From the NCBI GenBank assembly GCA_018261935.1, contig JAGTRP010000001.1, forward strand, positions 62,001 through 126,000: a DNA stretch of 64,000 nt, written 5' to 3'. Shown here piece after piece: positions 28,373 through 39,022 of the stretch; position 1 is the stretch's first letter, and each line of letters opens with the position of its first letter. Source of the stretch: Rhodocyclaceae bacterium. GTDB lineage: Bacteria > Pseudomonadota > Gammaproteobacteria > Burkholderiales > Rhodocyclaceae. The translations under genes and the position numbers were made by a program. The notes beneath the pieces are model-generated. The model made no database searches, had not been told where the DNA came from, and saw only the letters and a list, made by a program, of their open reading frames with translations.

Positions 28373-31160
28373 GGCGGCGCGCCTCGCCTTCGCCGAACAG
28401 GTTGGAAACGCAGCGGCCGCACAGGGTCGGGTGCTCGGCATTGCCGCCCACGTCTTCCCGCACATGCCAGCAGCGCTCGCACTTGCCGTGGCCCGAAGGC
28501 TCGGCCACCAATTGATCCCCTTCCGCCTTGACCACCGTCGCCTTGGAACAGATCAGCACGAAGCGCAGATCGTCCCCCAGGGAGGCGAGGAGGTCGTATT
28601 TCTCGCCGTCGCAGCGCAGTTCCACTTCGGCCTGCAGGGAGGAGCCGATCTTCCCGGCCACCCGCAGCTCTTCCAGGGCCTTGGTCACCTCGCCGCGGTA
28701 GGCCCGCAGCTTGGCCCACTTGTCCAGGAGGGCCGCCTCGTCGGCCGGCTTGGGCAGATCGTGCCAGAGCTGGAACATGACCGAATCGTCGGCCTTGCCG
28801 GAGAGCACCTGCCAGACTTCCTCGGCGGTGAAGGACAGGATCGGCGCCATCAGTCGGGTCAGGGCCTGGACGATGTGCCACAGGGCCGACTGGCCCGAGC
28901 GGCGGGCCTGGGAGCCCGGCTGGGTGGTGTACAGGCGGTCCTTGAGGATATCCAGGTAGAAGCCGCCCAGGTCCTCGGAGCAGAAGGTCTGCAGGGCCTG
29001 GACGACCCGATGGAATTCGTAGCGCTCGTAATCGGCCAGGCAGTCCGACTGCAGTTCCCGGGTCAGGGCCAGGGCGTAGCGGTCGATCTCCAGCCACTCC
29101 TCCACCGGCAGCATCTCCTCGACGGCGAAGTCCGCCGTATTGGCCAGCAGGAAGCGCAGGGTGTTGCGGATGCGGCGATAGGCCTCCACCACCCGCTTCA
29201 GGATCTCGTCGGAAATGGACAGCTCGCCGGAATAGTCGGTGGCTGCCACCCACAGGCGCAGGATATCGGCCCCCATCTTGTCGGACACCTGCTGGGGCGC
29301 GATGACATTGCCCTTGGACTTGGACATCTTGTGTCCCTTGCCGTCCACCACGAAGCCGTGGGTCAGCAGCGCCTTGTAGGGCGCCCGGCCGTCGATGGCG
29401 CAGCCGGAAAGGAGAGAGCTCTGGAACCAGCCGCGATGCTGGTCGGAGCCTTCCAGGTAAAGGTCGGCCGGATACTGGTGCTCGGTCTTGTGGGAACCCC
29501 GCATGACATGCCAATGGGTGGTGCCGGAATCGAACCAGACGTCCAGGGTATCCTTCATCTTGACGTACTGGCCGGCCTCGGCGCCGAGGAGTTCGGCGGC
29601 GTCCAGCTTGAACCAGGCTTCGATGCCTTCCTTCTCCACCCGCTGGGCGACGGCCTCGATGAGTTCCGCCGTACGCGGATGAAGCTGGCCGGTCTCCTTG
29701 TGCAGGAAGAAAGGAATGGGCACGCCCCAGTTGCGCTGGCGGGAAACACACCAGTCCGGGCGGGTCTTCATCATGGCTTCCAGGCGGGCGCGGCCCCAGG
29801 CCGGGAAGAACTGGGTCTCGTCCACCGCCCGCTCGGCGATCCAGCGCAGGGATGGGGCGTCTTCGGCGCACTTGTTCTCCATGCCGATGAACCATTGGGT
29901 GGTGGCGCGGAAAATGATCGGGGTCTTGTGGCGCCAGCAGTGGGGATAGCTGTGCTTGATCTTCTCGGCCTTCAGGAGCTTGCCCAGGGCCTCCAGCTCC
30001 TGCAGCACCAGGGGATTGGCTTCCCACACCGACTTGCCGGCCAGTTCCCCCACCGACAGGGCTGGGGTGTTGGCCAGGAACTTGCCGTCGTTGCCCACCG
30101 GATTGTTCACCGGCAGGCCATAGACCTTGCCGATGGCGTAGTCGTCGGCGCCGTGGGCCGGGGCGGTATGCACCAGGCCGGTACCGGCATCCACCGTCAC
30201 GTGGGTGCCGCAGATGATGGCCACGTCCCGGTTCTGGAAGGGATGGCGCAGGAGGATCTGGTCCAATTTGCTGCCCGCGCAGGAGCCGATCACCTCGCCG
30301 GAGACGCCATAGCGCTGCAGGCAGGCCTCGGCCAGTTCCCGCACCAGGATAAGGGCGCCCTTCTCGGTGTCGATCAGGTCGTAGGTGAGGTCGGGGTGGA
30401 CGCTCACCGCCTCGTTTGCCGGCAGGGTCCATGGGGTGGTGGTCCAGATGACGGCGAAGGCGGGGCCCCGCAGATGGGTGAGGCCGAAGGCATGGGCCAG
30501 TTTCTCGGCATGGTTCTCATGCACCGGGAAGGCCACGTCGATGGCGGGCGAAGTCTTGTCCTCGTATTCCACCTCGGCCTCCGCCAGGGCGGAGCCGCAG
30601 TCCAGGCACCAGTTCACCGGCTTGAGGCCCTGATAGAGGTAGCCCTGCTCCAGGATCTTGCCCAGGGCCCGGATTTCGTCGGCCTCGGCACTGAAATTCA
30701 TGGTCAGGTAGGGGTTGCCCCAATCCCCGAGGACACCCAGGCGGATGAAATCTTTCTTTTGGCGCTCCACCTGCTCGGCGGCGTAGGCCCGGCAGAGTTC
30801 GCGCACCTTGTCGGCGGGAATGTTCTTGCCGTGCTGCTTCTCGATCTGGTGCTCGATCGGCAGGCCATGGCAGTCCCAACCCGGCACGTAGGGGGCGTCG
30901 AAGCCGGACAGGGTCCGGGAGCGGACGATGACATCCTTGAGTATCTTGTTCACCGCATGGCCGATGTGGATGTCGCCGTTGGCATAGGGCGGACCATCGT
31001 GGAGCGTGAAGCGGGGCCGGCCTTTGCAGGCTTCCCGGATTCTCTGGTAGAGCGTCTTCTCCTGCCATTCCTTCACCCACAGGGGCTCGCGCTTGGGCAG
31101 GTCGCCCCGCATGGGGAAGGGGGTATCGGGCAGGTTCAGGGTGTCTTTGTAGTCAGCCAT
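28365..31160 (-). CDS. ileS: isoleucyl-tRNA synthetase
   Basis: A 931-residue class I isoleucyl-tRNA synthetase of normal bacterial type-1 length. It shows the HIGH motif ([12 protein letters not shown]), the KMSKS motif ([13 protein letters not shown]), the editing domain ([13 protein letters not shown]) and a C-terminal zinc site (CERCWH with CGRC). Seven bases separate it from ribF upstream, and lspA overlaps its end. Confidence 0.98.
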   Translation of the reverse strand: MADYKDTLNLPDTPFPMRGDLPKREPLWVKEWQEKTLYQRIREACKGRPRFTLHDGPPYANGDIHIGHAVNKILKDVIVRSRTLSGFDAPYVPGWDCHGLPIEHQIEKQHGKNIPADKVRELCRAYAAEQVERQKKDFIRLGVLGDWGNPYLTMNFSAEADEIRALGKILEQGYLYQGLKPVNWCLDCGSALAEAEVEYEDKTSPAIDVAFPVHENHAEKLAHAFGLTHLRGPAFAVIWTTTPWTLPANEAVSVHPDLTYDLIDTEKGALILVRELAEACLQRYGVSGEVIGSCAGSKLDQILLRHPFQNRDVAIICGTHVTVDAGTGLVHTAPAHGADDYAIGKVYGLPVNNPVGNDGKFLANTPALSVGELAGKSVWEANPLVLQELEALGKLLKAEKIKHSYPHCWRHKTPIIFRATTQWFIGMENKCAEDAPSLRWIAERAVDETQFFPAWGRARLEAMMKTRPDWCVSRQRNWGVPIPFFLHKETGQLHPRTAELIEAVAQRVEKEGIEAWFKLDAAELLGAEAGQYVKMKDTLDVWFDSGTTHWHVMRGSHKTEHQYPADLYLEGSDQHRGWFQSSLLSGCAIDGRAPYKALLTHGFVVDGKGHKMSKSKGNVIAPQQVSDKMGADILRLWVAATDYSGELSISDEILKRVVEAYRRIRNTLRFLLANTADFAVEEMLPVEEWLEIDRYALALTRELQSDCLADYERYEFHRVVQALQTFCSEDLGGFYLDILKDRLYTTQPGSQARRSGQSALWHIVQALTRLMAPILSFTAEEVWQVLSGKADDSVMFQLWHDLPKPADEAALLDKWAKLRAYRGEVTKALEELRVAGKIGSSLQAEVELRCDGEKYDLLASLGDDLRFVLICSKATVVKAEGDQLVAEPSGHGKCERCWHVREDVGGNAEHPTLCGRCVSNLFGEGEARRHA

Positions 31161-31166
31161 GGTTTA

Positions 31167-32087
31167 TTACCGCTTGAAGTAAGCCCGTGCCGCCTCTGCA
31201 TCCTGGGCGATCTGGGCTTTTAGGGCATCGAAACTGGAAAATTTTTGCTCGTCCCGCAGCTTGTGCACGAAGCGTACCGACAGGTGGGCGCCGTAGATGT
31301 CCCGGTCGAAATCGAAGAGGTGCACTTCCAGCAGGGGCCGGGTGCCCCCCAGGGTCGGCCGGATACCGAGGTTGGCGACGCCGGGCAAGGGCCGGGGCCC
31401 CAGGCCGCCGACCTCCACCGCGAAGACGCCGGTCATGGGCAGTGGATTGTGCTTGATGCGGATATTGGCGGTGCGGAAGCCCAGCTGGCGCCCGATCTGG
31501 TCGCCGTGCACCACCCGCCCGTCGATGACGTAGGGACGCCCCAGCAGACGGGCAGCCCGCTCCATGTCGCCGGCCGCCAGGGCGCTCCGGACGCCGGAAC
31601 TGGAGACCCGCTCGCCGTCCACGATGACGCTCTCCATGGCCTCGGCAGTGAAGCCATGGACCAGCCCCGCCGCCTTCAGCAGTTCGAAGTCCCCCTTGCG
31701 GCCACGGCCGAAGCGGAAATCGTCGCCGATGATGACATGGCGGACCCGCAGGCCACGCACCAGGACTTCCTCGACGAACTCCTCCGCCGACAGGGCGGCG
31801 AAGGCCTCGTTGAAGCGGCAGACCATGGCCTGCTCGGCGCCGCAGTCATTGAGCAGTTCCAGCTTCTCCCGCAGGGTGGTGAGCCGGGCCGGCGCCGATT
31901 GGGGTGCGAAGAATTCACGGGGGTGGGGCTCGAAGGTGAGCACCGTCGGCGTCGCGGCCAATTGCCGCGCAGCGCCCACCAGGCGGCGGACAAGCGCCGC
32001 GTGGCCGAGATGCACGCCATCGAAATTACCGATAGCGAGCACGGTCGGCGCCGGAACCGGACGTGAATAGCCGCGATAGACCCGCAT
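31167..32087 (-). CDS. ribF: bifunctional riboflavin kinase/FAD synthetase
   Basis: A 306-residue RibF. The N-terminal FAD synthetase domain has the GNFDGVHLGH nucleotidyltransferase motif (about 23-32), and the C-terminal flavokinase domain has the RPYVIDGRVVHGDQIGRQLGFRTANI block and GVANLGIRPT. ATG 32087 is chosen: it gives family length, and the upstream in-frame ATG at 32111 falls inside the -10 element. First gene of ribF-ileS-lspA-fkpB-ispH. Confidence 0.96.
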   Translation of the reverse strand: MRVYRGYSRPVPAPTVLAIGNFDGVHLGHAALVRRLVGAARQLAATPTVLTFEPHPREFFAPQSAPARLTTLREKLELLNDCGAEQAMVCRFNEAFAALSAEEFVEEVLVRGLRVRHVIIGDDFRFGRGRKGDFELLKAAGLVHGFTAEAMESVIVDGERVSSSGVRSALAAGDMERAARLLGRPYVIDGRVVHGDQIGRQLGFRTANIRIKHNPLPMTGVFAVEVGGLGPRPLPGVANLGIRPTLGGTRPLLEVHLFDFDRDIYGAHLSVRFVHKLRDEQKFSSFDALKAQIAQDAEAARAYFKR

Positions 32088-32108
32088 GGGAAGCCTGATA
32101 AAAAGCTT

Positions 32109-32118
32109 CAATTATAGC
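32109..32118 (-). promoter_or_regulatory. putative ribF operon -10 element
   Basis: A perfect TATAAT on the minus strand (32111-32116) puts a start point about 17-18 bases before the ribF ATG. The -35 region is poor. The 160-base spacer upstream, as far as the crotonase stop, shows nothing else distinct. Confidence 0.5.
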
Positions 32119-32248
32119 GGTCTCTGGCAAGCGGCGCTTGGCGAGGCACGCCCCTTCGCCAGGACAGGGGGATACGGCGCCGGCCGTTTCCCTCTCCATC
32201 CCGCCCCCGGGATGCCATCGACCAGGCCCGCGAGGCGCCGGCGGCCAG

Positions 32249-33025
32249 TCAGCGGTGCTGGAATTCGGGCTTTCTTTTCTCCAGGAAAGCCGCCATCCCT
32301 TCCTTTTGGTCCGACAAGGCAAAGGCGGCGTGGAACATCCGGCGTTCGAACAGCAGCCCCTCGGAAAGGGGAGCGTCGAAAGCCCGGTTGACGCATTCCT
32401 TGATCATCATGGCCACCGGCAGCGAATAACCGGCAATGCGCCGGGCCACGGCCAGGACCTCGTCGCCCAGGCTGTCCCTGGCGACCACCCAGGCCACCAG
32501 CCCCGCCGCCTCCGCCTCGGCGGCACTCATGGTCTTGCCCGTCAGGCAGAGGGCCATGGCCTTGGCCTTGCCGATGAAGCGCGGCAGCCGCTGGGTCCCG
32601 CCGGCGCCGGGCAGGATTCCGACCTTGATTTCCGGCTGGCCGAAGACGGCGTCGTCACCGGCGATGATGAAATCGCAGGCCATGGCCAGCTCGCACCCGC
32701 CGCCCAGGGCATAGCCGGAAACCGCGGCGATGATGGGCTTCCGGAAGGTCCTGACGCACTCCCAGTTGCGGGTCACGTAGTCCCCAAGGTAAGCGTCCAT
32801 GTATTCGAAATCCTTCATGGCCGCAATATCGGCGCCGGCAGCGAAAGCCGAGTCTCCGCCGATGAGCACCACGCAGCCGATTCCGGGGTCCTGGTCGAAG
32901 CGCTGCAGGGCCGCCCCCATTTGGTCCATCAATTCGTCGCACAGGGCATTGAGGGATTCCGGTCGGTTCAGCCTTATCACTCCGACACGTCCATGGACTT
33001 CGGCAACAATAAAGTTATTCAGCAT
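32249..33025 (-). CDS. enoyl-CoA hydratase (crotonase)
   Basis: A 258-residue enoyl-CoA hydratase that adds water to 2-enoyl-CoA in beta-oxidation. Both catalytic glutamates of true hydratases are present (in GYALGGGCELAMACD and QPEIKVGILPGAGGTQRL), and the oxyanion hole is in FAAGADIAAM. ATG 33025 is preferred for family length. It lies just downstream of the two tandem terminators that close the aromatic operon, so it should have its own promoter, but its hydratase chemistry is what the aromatic block itself seems to lack. The adjacency may be meaningful. Confidence 0.92.
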   Translation of the reverse strand: MLNNFIVAEVHGRVGVIRLNRPESLNALCDELMDQMGAALQRFDQDPGIGCVVLIGGDSAFAAGADIAAMKDFEYMDAYLGDYVTRNWECVRTFRKPIIAAVSGYALGGGCELAMACDFIIAGDDAVFGQPEIKVGILPGAGGTQRLPRFIGKAKAMALCLTGKTMSAAEAEAAGLVAWVVARDSLGDEVLAVARRIAGYSLPVAMMIKECVNRAFDAPLSEGLLFERRMFHAAFALSDQKEGMAAFLEKRKPEFQHR

Positions 33026-33053
33026 TTTTCCGTCTATGCAGGATTGGCCCACT

Positions 33054-33080
33054 CAAAAAAACAGGGGCTGGACGCCCCTG
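33054..33080 (-). terminator. second of two tandem terminators closing the aromatic operon
   Basis: Stem CAGGGGC, loop, GCCCCTG (33062-33080), followed on the minus strand by seven T residues. Confidence 0.82.
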
Positions 33081-33101
33081 GAAAGAGTGGTGGGGTGAAA
33101 C

Positions 33102-33127
33102 AAAAAAAACGGGGGGCAAGCCCCCCG
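33102..33127 (-). terminator. first of two tandem terminators closing the aromatic operon
   Basis: Stem CGGGGGG, loop CTTG on the minus strand, CCCCCCG (33110-33127), followed by eight T residues. It lies about 68 bases past the DUF1329 gene stop. Confidence 0.85.
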
Positions 33128-33194
33128 CGAAGTGCAGGACGAAGTTCCGCCCGAGGGCGGAAACCTCGCCGCAAGGAGAGACTGCTTCCAGGTA

Positions 33195-34496
33195 TTACTC
33201 GTTGCCGCGCATGTACTGGACCTGGAACATTTCCGCCGGGGAAAGCTTCGGGTCCACGCGGCCCTTGAACTGGGCGGTGGTGCAGCGCTTGGCCTGGACG
33301 TCGACGATGGTGAAGCCGTCGTCTGCGCCGATGCCCATGCCCTTGTTCTCGGGCAGGTGGTGGTCGGCGTGGGACTTGCCGACCATCAGCACCTTCCAGA
33401 GATCGCCCTTGCGGTCATAGATCTCGTTGGCGCCGTTCATGCTGCCGAGCTGGGCGTCCATGTAGAAGACGCGCTTGCTCACCGGATGGTTGGGATTGAT
33501 CGGCGCCGCCTCCAGCACATAGACCTTGCGCAGCTGCCAGGTGCCGGTGTGGAAGCAGCTGCCCTGGCCGCCGAAGCTGATGTACTTGAAGCCGTCGGGA
33601 TCCTTGAACTCGTCGCTCAACTGCAGCTCGTTGTGGTTCCACATGGGCAGCAGCACGAGCTTCTTGCCCTTGAAGGTCCACTTCATGTCGCTGATGCGGC
33701 CGTTGTAGCCCTCGAAGTCCTCGATCATCATCTCGGAGCCCAGGAAGGCATCCGTAGTCTGGCCGGTGGCCATGCGGCGGACCCGCTTCTGGAAGCCCAG
33801 GTACAGATAGGCGTCGTCCATCTTGAGGTCGTCTTCATAGCGCTGGAGCAGCAGCTGGGTATTGCGGACGTCATTGGGCTCCGCCACCTTCAGGTAGGTG
33901 CCGCGGAAGATCTGGGACGGGTTCGGCGTCACTTCCGGAATCGGCGCCTGGGAGACGCGATGCTTGAAGTTCAGCATGTGGATGTCCATCTTGACCCGCC
34001 GTTCCTCGCGGCCGGTCTCCATGTTCCGGTACTTCCAGTACATGGTGACCGCGGCGTTGTCGCCCCAGTTGAGGCCGTTGCGGAAGTTCCAGGCCAGCTT
34101 CTCGCCGGCTCGGGGATCGTTCACGTCGGGCTCCTCGGGGAAGGGGCGGCCGGCCACGTAGCCGGTGATCTCGCCGGGCTTGGCGCCGAGCTTGGCCTTG
34201 TTCAGGTTGGCCTTGGTGGCGGCAACGTAGGCCTTGTTCATGGCGAAATTGGTGGTGGCCCCGACCTTGATGTCGAAATTGCCTTCCTTGACCAGCTTGT
34301 AGACGGCGGCGCCCAGGATTTCCTTGAACTGGTCCGCGTTGGCCTTGTTGATGGTCACCCCCGGGTTGAGGCCGGGGTAGGTCGGGAAACCGCTCTTGTA
34401 GGGGTTGAAGGAATTCTCGACGTCGGCATCGGTGGCCGCCTGGGCGGCGCCGAAGACGCCCGCCGTCAGCAGCAGGGCGATGATGGATTTTTTCAT
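33195..34496 (-). CDS. DUF1329 outer-membrane/periplasmic protein
   Basis: A 433-residue exported protein: signal peptide MKKSIIALLLTAGVFGAAQA, then a beta-rich DUF1329 domain (LolA/LolB-like lipid-binding fold by analogy). DUF1329 genes are commonly paired with DUF1302, YCF48-like and RND genes in clusters for hydrophobic substrates such as sterols, alkanes, aromatics or PHA-related lipids. Here it is the last gene of the long operon, 20 bases after the DUF1302 gene. Likely role: handling or transfer of a hydrophobic substrate across the envelope. Family firm, role inferred. Confidence 0.85.
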   Translation of the reverse strand: MKKSIIALLLTAGVFGAAQAATDADVENSFNPYKSGFPTYPGLNPGVTINKANADQFKEILGAAVYKLVKEGNFDIKVGATTNFAMNKAYVAATKANLNKAKLGAKPGEITGYVAGRPFPEEPDVNDPRAGEKLAWNFRNGLNWGDNAAVTMYWKYRNMETGREERRVKMDIHMLNFKHRVSQAPIPEVTPNPSQIFRGTYLKVAEPNDVRNTQLLLQRYEDDLKMDDAYLYLGFQKRVRRMATGQTTDAFLGSEMMIEDFEGYNGRISDMKWTFKGKKLVLLPMWNHNELQLSDEFKDPDGFKYISFGGQGSCFHTGTWQLRKVYVLEAAPINPNHPVSKRVFYMDAQLGSMNGANEIYDRKGDLWKVLMVGKSHADHHLPENKGMGIGADDGFTIVDVQAKRCTTAQFKGRVDPKLSPAEMFQVQYMRGNE

Positions 34497-34515
34497 GGGA
34501 GTCTCCTCGGTTGGA

Positions 34516-36537
34516 TCAGAACTTGTAGTTCAGCTTGAAATAGATGTCGTTTTCCTTGAACGCAGTCCCGATCGGGCCGGCGCGGAAGCGCCCCAGGGGC
34601 TCGACGCCGCCCAGGCCGAAGGACTGGCCGATGGGCTGGCCGGCGGCGTAGTTGGTGAACGGGCCGTAGGGGTTGCAGGAGCGGCAGTCGTCGAACTTGT
34701 AGTGCTCGTCGCCGTTGGCGCCCTTGTAGTTGGCCCCGAGGGTGAGCTTGAGGTCGTTGCTCACATTCCATTCCACCTGGGGCGCCACGGCGAAGGCCTT
34801 GGCCTTGAAGTCGCGGGCCAAGACGACCTGCGGGCTGACCGTGCCGTTCTTCAGGAAGCCCTTGATCATCAACGTGCCGAGATAGTTGTCCTCCCAGTCC
34901 GGCATGCCGACCCGACCCAGAGGACCGTCACGCAACTCGTGGTCGAAGATGTGCTGATAGAACAACTGGGCGGAAATCAGCGTCGCGGTGGAAGTGCTGA
35001 TGAGGGGGATGAAGGTGGGACGGTCCACCCCGATCACCGAACGGAACACATTGTTCTTCGAATACAGCTGGGAGCGCGCGGTATTGGCGAACTCCTCGCC
35101 CTCGGTCAGGGCGGCCTCGAGCCGGACAGCGGCGCCGAGATCCTCCAGTTGCAGGTCCATGGAGCCGCCGACCAGATTCACCCGCGGGAAATGGACGTCG
35201 AAGGCAATGAGGTTACTGACCGGCGTCCCGGCATAGGGCGGAGTCGTGTTGCCATTGACCCCGGTGAAGGGGTTGATCGTCCCGTTGCCGTTGATGGCCC
35301 GCAGGGACGGCAGCTGGGAGCGGTAGGTCAGGGCGTTCAGGGAGAAGGACAGGCCGTCCTTGCTCACCCCTTCGTACTTGACGCCGAGCTGGGTGTTGGA
35401 CAATGACCACTCGGGCAGATACACGTTGCGGATACCGGCCTGATGGGGACCGAAGTCGGTGGCGACGGTGCCGCCGTTCGCGAAGTTGGCGACGGTGCCG
35501 CCGTTGTCCCACAAGTTGGACATAGAGCGGAACAGGCAGCCGGCGTCCAGCATCACGTTCGGGGTGCCGCACTGGCCCAGGTTGCTGGGGCGGAACTTGT
35601 CGAAATTCCACACCACCTGGAAATTGCGGTCCTGCATGGAGTCGCTCGCCCCCATGCGGTACTCCGCCTGGGCGATCCACATCGGGATGCGGATATCGGA
35701 AAGCTCGTCGTAGATGTTGTTGCGGGAGTAATCCACCGGGTTGATCACGTCGAGGACGCGGAACAGGTCGGTGCGGCCCCAGACCACCTGCTGCTTGCCG
35801 ACCTTGACGAACAGCTGTTCGCCGCCGTCGAGGTGGAAGGTCTTCTTGGTATAGACCTCGCGGATGAAATCCAGGCGATCGTTGAATTCCGGCGCTTCCA
35901 GCTCGGAGAGCTTCTTGTCGCCGTAGCCGCCGAAGTCCTTGCAGCCACGCTTGTCATAGTCGCAGGGACGGACGGGAACGCCGAAGCCGACGCCGCCCTC
36001 GGTGGCGTGCCAGCGGTCCCCCAGGACGCGCATCCCCTGGTTGGGATTCCGGGTCAGGTCGAAGCCGAAGGCGTTGGTCGGGGGCAGTCCCAGGGCCGTG
36101 GCGATGGGATTGTTGATGCCGCCGCCAAAGGGCACGTTGGGAAGATTCAGCGGCGTGCCGGCATTGGTCGGAACCGGCGGCAGCGCTGCGTAGCCGGAGT
36201 TCTGGATGGTGACGGGGCCACCGGCGTTCTTGCCGTACTCGTCGCTGTTCATGCGATAGACGCCGTCCCAGGTGCCCCGCAGGGTGCCCTGCAGCGTCCA
36301 GTCATTGCCCAGGCGCTTGTCGAACTCGGCCTGCAGGGTGTTGCGGAACTTGGCGAGGCCGGCGTTCTCCCGGTGGACGGTGTGGTTCTCGTAAGTCGTA
36401 TGGACGTTCCACGGCGAGTCATCCTCCCCCAGGCCGGGCAGGCTGCTCGCGGCCATGGCCTGGCCGGCGAAAGCCAGCCACACTGCGATCACGCCCACCT
36501 TCAAGTGATGCTCCTTGTACTGATTTGTCTCTTGCAT
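34516..36537 (-). CDS. DUF1302 outer-membrane protein
   Basis: A 673-residue exported protein with a signal peptide ending GQAMA and a long beta-strand-rich body with a C-terminal aromatic ending (FKLNYKF), typical of an outer-membrane beta-barrel. Sequence style (GxxDLFRVLDVINPVDYSRNNIYDE, IPMWIAQAEYRMG) is that of DUF1302 proteins. ATG 36537 has GGGGAGA upstream; the TTG 12 bases earlier is less likely. In this operon it is the best candidate for an outer-membrane channel for aromatic hydrocarbons or phenols, by analogy to cluster partners. Confidence 0.85.
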   Translation of the reverse strand: MQETNQYKEHHLKVGVIAVWLAFAGQAMAASSLPGLGEDDSPWNVHTTYENHTVHRENAGLAKFRNTLQAEFDKRLGNDWTLQGTLRGTWDGVYRMNSDEYGKNAGGPVTIQNSGYAALPPVPTNAGTPLNLPNVPFGGGINNPIATALGLPPTNAFGFDLTRNPNQGMRVLGDRWHATEGGVGFGVPVRPCDYDKRGCKDFGGYGDKKLSELEAPEFNDRLDFIREVYTKKTFHLDGGEQLFVKVGKQQVVWGRTDLFRVLDVINPVDYSRNNIYDELSDIRIPMWIAQAEYRMGASDSMQDRNFQVVWNFDKFRPSNLGQCGTPNVMLDAGCLFRSMSNLWDNGGTVANFANGGTVATDFGPHQAGIRNVYLPEWSLSNTQLGVKYEGVSKDGLSFSLNALTYRSQLPSLRAINGNGTINPFTGVNGNTTPPYAGTPVSNLIAFDVHFPRVNLVGGSMDLQLEDLGAAVRLEAALTEGEEFANTARSQLYSKNNVFRSVIGVDRPTFIPLISTSTATLISAQLFYQHIFDHELRDGPLGRVGMPDWEDNYLGTLMIKGFLKNGTVSPQVVLARDFKAKAFAVAPQVEWNVSNDLKLTLGANYKGANGDEHYKFDDCRSCNPYGPFTNYAAGQPIGQSFGLGGVEPLGRFRAGPIGTAFKENDIYFKLNYKF

Positions 36538-36610
36538 GGATCTCCCCAATGCTTTGGTTATTTATGGAAGGTGCTGCTTTGCTGTCCCCCGGTGGATCCG
36601 GGTGTCGTTG

Positions 36611-39001
36611 TTAGTCGTTCTCCAGCACGCCGTCCTCGTCGTAATGGATCGCGGTCACGAACTTGGGCTTGAACACCACGCACCAGGAGGGCACGAGGAG
36701 CATGGCCGCGACGGCATTGACGATGAGCATGAAGGACAGGAGGATGGCGGCGTCGGACTGGAAGCGCAGGTCCGACATGAAGATCCACATCACCACCCCG
36801 GCGATCAGGGTGGCGGCGGTGAAGCTCACCGCGTAACCGGTGGTGGCGACGGCGTTGATCACCGCCTGCTTGATGTCCTTGAGGGCGGCGAACTCTTCCC
36901 GGATGCGGTCCATGAAATAGACCGCGTAGTCGATGCCGACCCCCACCCCGACCGCGATCACCGGCACGGTATTGACGCTGATGCCGATGTTCATGGCCCC
37001 CATGTAGGCGTAGGTCATGAGGGTGGAGAAGAGCATGGGCAGGACCATCAGCCAGCCGGCATGCACCGAGCCGTAGTAGGCCATGACCAGCAGGAAGGCG
37101 AGGATCATGACCGCCGGGATGATGATCAGGTGGTCGGTGTGCAGGGCCTGGTTGCCGGCCGCCGTGACGCCGATGATCCCGCCCCCGAGCTCGATGTGCA
37201 GCCCGGGCACCTCGGCCTCGATCTTCCGGATGCCCTCTTCCGCCACGCGCACCACCCGGTTGATGGTGTCGGCCTGGTGGTCCTTGTAGTAGAACACCAT
37301 GTCGGCCTCGTCCTCGTCCGGATTGACGAATTCCTTGAGGGCGCCGGGGATGGGGCTGGAGGCCATGTAGGCGAACATCAGGCCGCCGATCTCGTCGCTG
37401 GTGTCGGGGAGCTGCATCCAGCGCGGGTCGTCGTTGTGGGTCAGGCGGTTGACCACCCGCACCACGCCGGGCAGCGCCTTGGTGCCGCCCAGGGCCGGGT
37501 CGGCCAGCATGTGGGCCTGGAAGCGCTCGATGGCGGCCATGACCTCGGGGCGCTTGATGCCGCCCTTCTCGTCGGTGCGGGCCACCACGTGCAGTTCCTC
37601 GGAGCCCGGGAAGAGATGGTTGATGGCCTGGGTGGACAAGTTGTAGTCGTGGTCATGGTGCAGCAGCGGCGAGCCCGGCTCGGATTCGCCCAGCTGCACC
37701 CGGCTCACCAGGTAGGTGGCGCCGATGGCCCCGATGAGGGTGAGCACCAGGATGGAGCGGGCTCCGCCTTCGGTGCCGCCGGTGCGGGCCATGAAGCCGC
37801 CCAGGAGGTTGCGCACGCCCTGGTTGCCGTTCTCGGTCTGCCGCGGCTGGGGCAGGATGGTCAGCGCCAGGGGCACCATGAAATGCACCGTGAAGATGAC
37901 CGAGAAGCCCCAGAAGCCGGCGGACAGCCCGAGCTTGTAATTGAAGGGGGCGGCTCCCAGCATCAGTACGGCGATGCCCACCGCGTCCACGATGATGGCC
38001 AGGGACCCGGGGCGGAACAGGGCGTCGAGGGCGTTGCGGGCGGCTTTCTTCGCATCCTTCACCAGCGCCAGTTCCTCGTAGTAGCGCACCACCAGCTGCA
38101 CCCCGTGGGAGGTGGCCCGGGCGGCGATGAGGAAGGGGATGGGCAGCGCCAGGGGCTCCAGGTTGATGCCCATGACCGCCATGAAGCCGAGGCCCCAGAT
38201 GGAGGAGAGCGCGATGCCGAGAAGCGGCAGGGCGATGCCGTAGAGGCGCCGGAAATAGACCACCAGCAGGGTGGCCAGCAGCGCCAGGGTGTAGGCCAGG
38301 ATCTCGACGATCTGGTTCAGGTAGGTATAGACCCAGCCGGTCAGCACCGGATTGCCGGTGACGTGGATCTGGTGCCCCGGCTTGGCCAGGCTTTCCCGCA
38401 CTTTCTGGAGGGCGGCGAAGGTCGCCGGATAGTCGATGTCCTTCTCGTTGAGCTGGGCCTTGATCAAGGCCGCCTTGAAGTCCGGGGACACCAGCAAGCC
38501 GTAGATGGCCGGATTGGCGATGACATCGTTCTTGAGCTGCTCCAGTTCCGCCACGGTGCGGGCGGGCTTCATCGGGTCGTAATAGGACTCGGAGGTGAAG
38601 CCGCCCAGGTCATCCAGGAAGACCTTACGGGCGGTGCGGTGGGTGAGGCTGGAGACCAGGTTGTGGTTCACCCCGGGCAGGTTGTCCACCCCCTGGGTGG
38701 CCTCATGGACGAGTTGCAGGGTCTCGTCGTTGAAGATGGTGCCCTTCTCCACCTCGATGGCCATCACGATCATGTTGGCGCCGCCGAAGTTCTCCTTCAG
38801 GCGGTTGTAGACCTTGATGTACGAGTGGTTCTGCGGCAGCAGGTCGGAGAAGTCCGTGAAGATGCGCAGCTTGGGCAGGGCGAAGCCGAAGAGGATGGTG
38901 ACCGCCAGGACGAAGGAGAGGACGATCTTCGGGTTGGCGAAAATCCACTCTTCCCCCCGGTGCAGGGCGTGGGTAATGGAATGACGTGCTTTGCTGACCA
39001 T
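36611..39001 (-). CDS. RND/MMPL-family transporter
   Basis: A 796-residue RND-superfamily permease (MMPL/HpnN-like), with about 12 membrane segments: one near residues 25-45, a periplasmic loop, a cluster around 235-400, one near 430, a second loop and a final cluster around 620-790. The GVGVGIDYAVYFMDRIREE motif in the second half matches RND TM4-type motifs. No membrane-fusion protein is adjacent. With DUF1302, DUF1329 and the YCF48-like lipoprotein it forms a transport cassette at the end of the operon; direction of transport is unknown. Confidence 0.88.
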   Translation of the reverse strand: MVSKARHSITHALHRGEEWIFANPKIVLSFVLAVTILFGFALPKLRIFTDFSDLLPQNHSYIKVYNRLKENFGGANMIVMAIEVEKGTIFNDETLQLVHEATQGVDNLPGVNHNLVSSLTHRTARKVFLDDLGGFTSESYYDPMKPARTVAELEQLKNDVIANPAIYGLLVSPDFKAALIKAQLNEKDIDYPATFAALQKVRESLAKPGHQIHVTGNPVLTGWVYTYLNQIVEILAYTLALLATLLVVYFRRLYGIALPLLGIALSSIWGLGFMAVMGINLEPLALPIPFLIAARATSHGVQLVVRYYEELALVKDAKKAARNALDALFRPGSLAIIVDAVGIAVLMLGAAPFNYKLGLSAGFWGFSVIFTVHFMVPLALTILPQPRQTENGNQGVRNLLGGFMARTGGTEGGARSILVLTLIGAIGATYLVSRVQLGESEPGSPLLHHDHDYNLSTQAINHLFPGSEELHVVARTDEKGGIKRPEVMAAIERFQAHMLADPALGGTKALPGVVRVVNRLTHNDDPRWMQLPDTSDEIGGLMFAYMASSPIPGALKEFVNPDEDEADMVFYYKDHQADTINRVVRVAEEGIRKIEAEVPGLHIELGGGIIGVTAAGNQALHTDHLIIIPAVMILAFLLVMAYYGSVHAGWLMVLPMLFSTLMTYAYMGAMNIGISVNTVPVIAVGVGVGIDYAVYFMDRIREEFAALKDIKQAVINAVATTGYAVSFTAATLIAGVVMWIFMSDLRFQSDAAILLSFMLIVNAVAAMLLVPSWCVVFKPKFVTAIHYDEDGVLEND

Positions 39002-39022
39002 AATGACTGTTCCTGATCGGCG

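Noticed and set aside
36536-39016. 826-codon open frame on the plus strand opposite the RND gene, and a similar 992-codon one at 28245-31223 opposite ileS
   Set aside because: They are antisense to clear conserved genes, have low-complexity His/Gly/Asp or Gly/Leu-rich composition typical of high-GC shadow frames, and show no recognisable domain.
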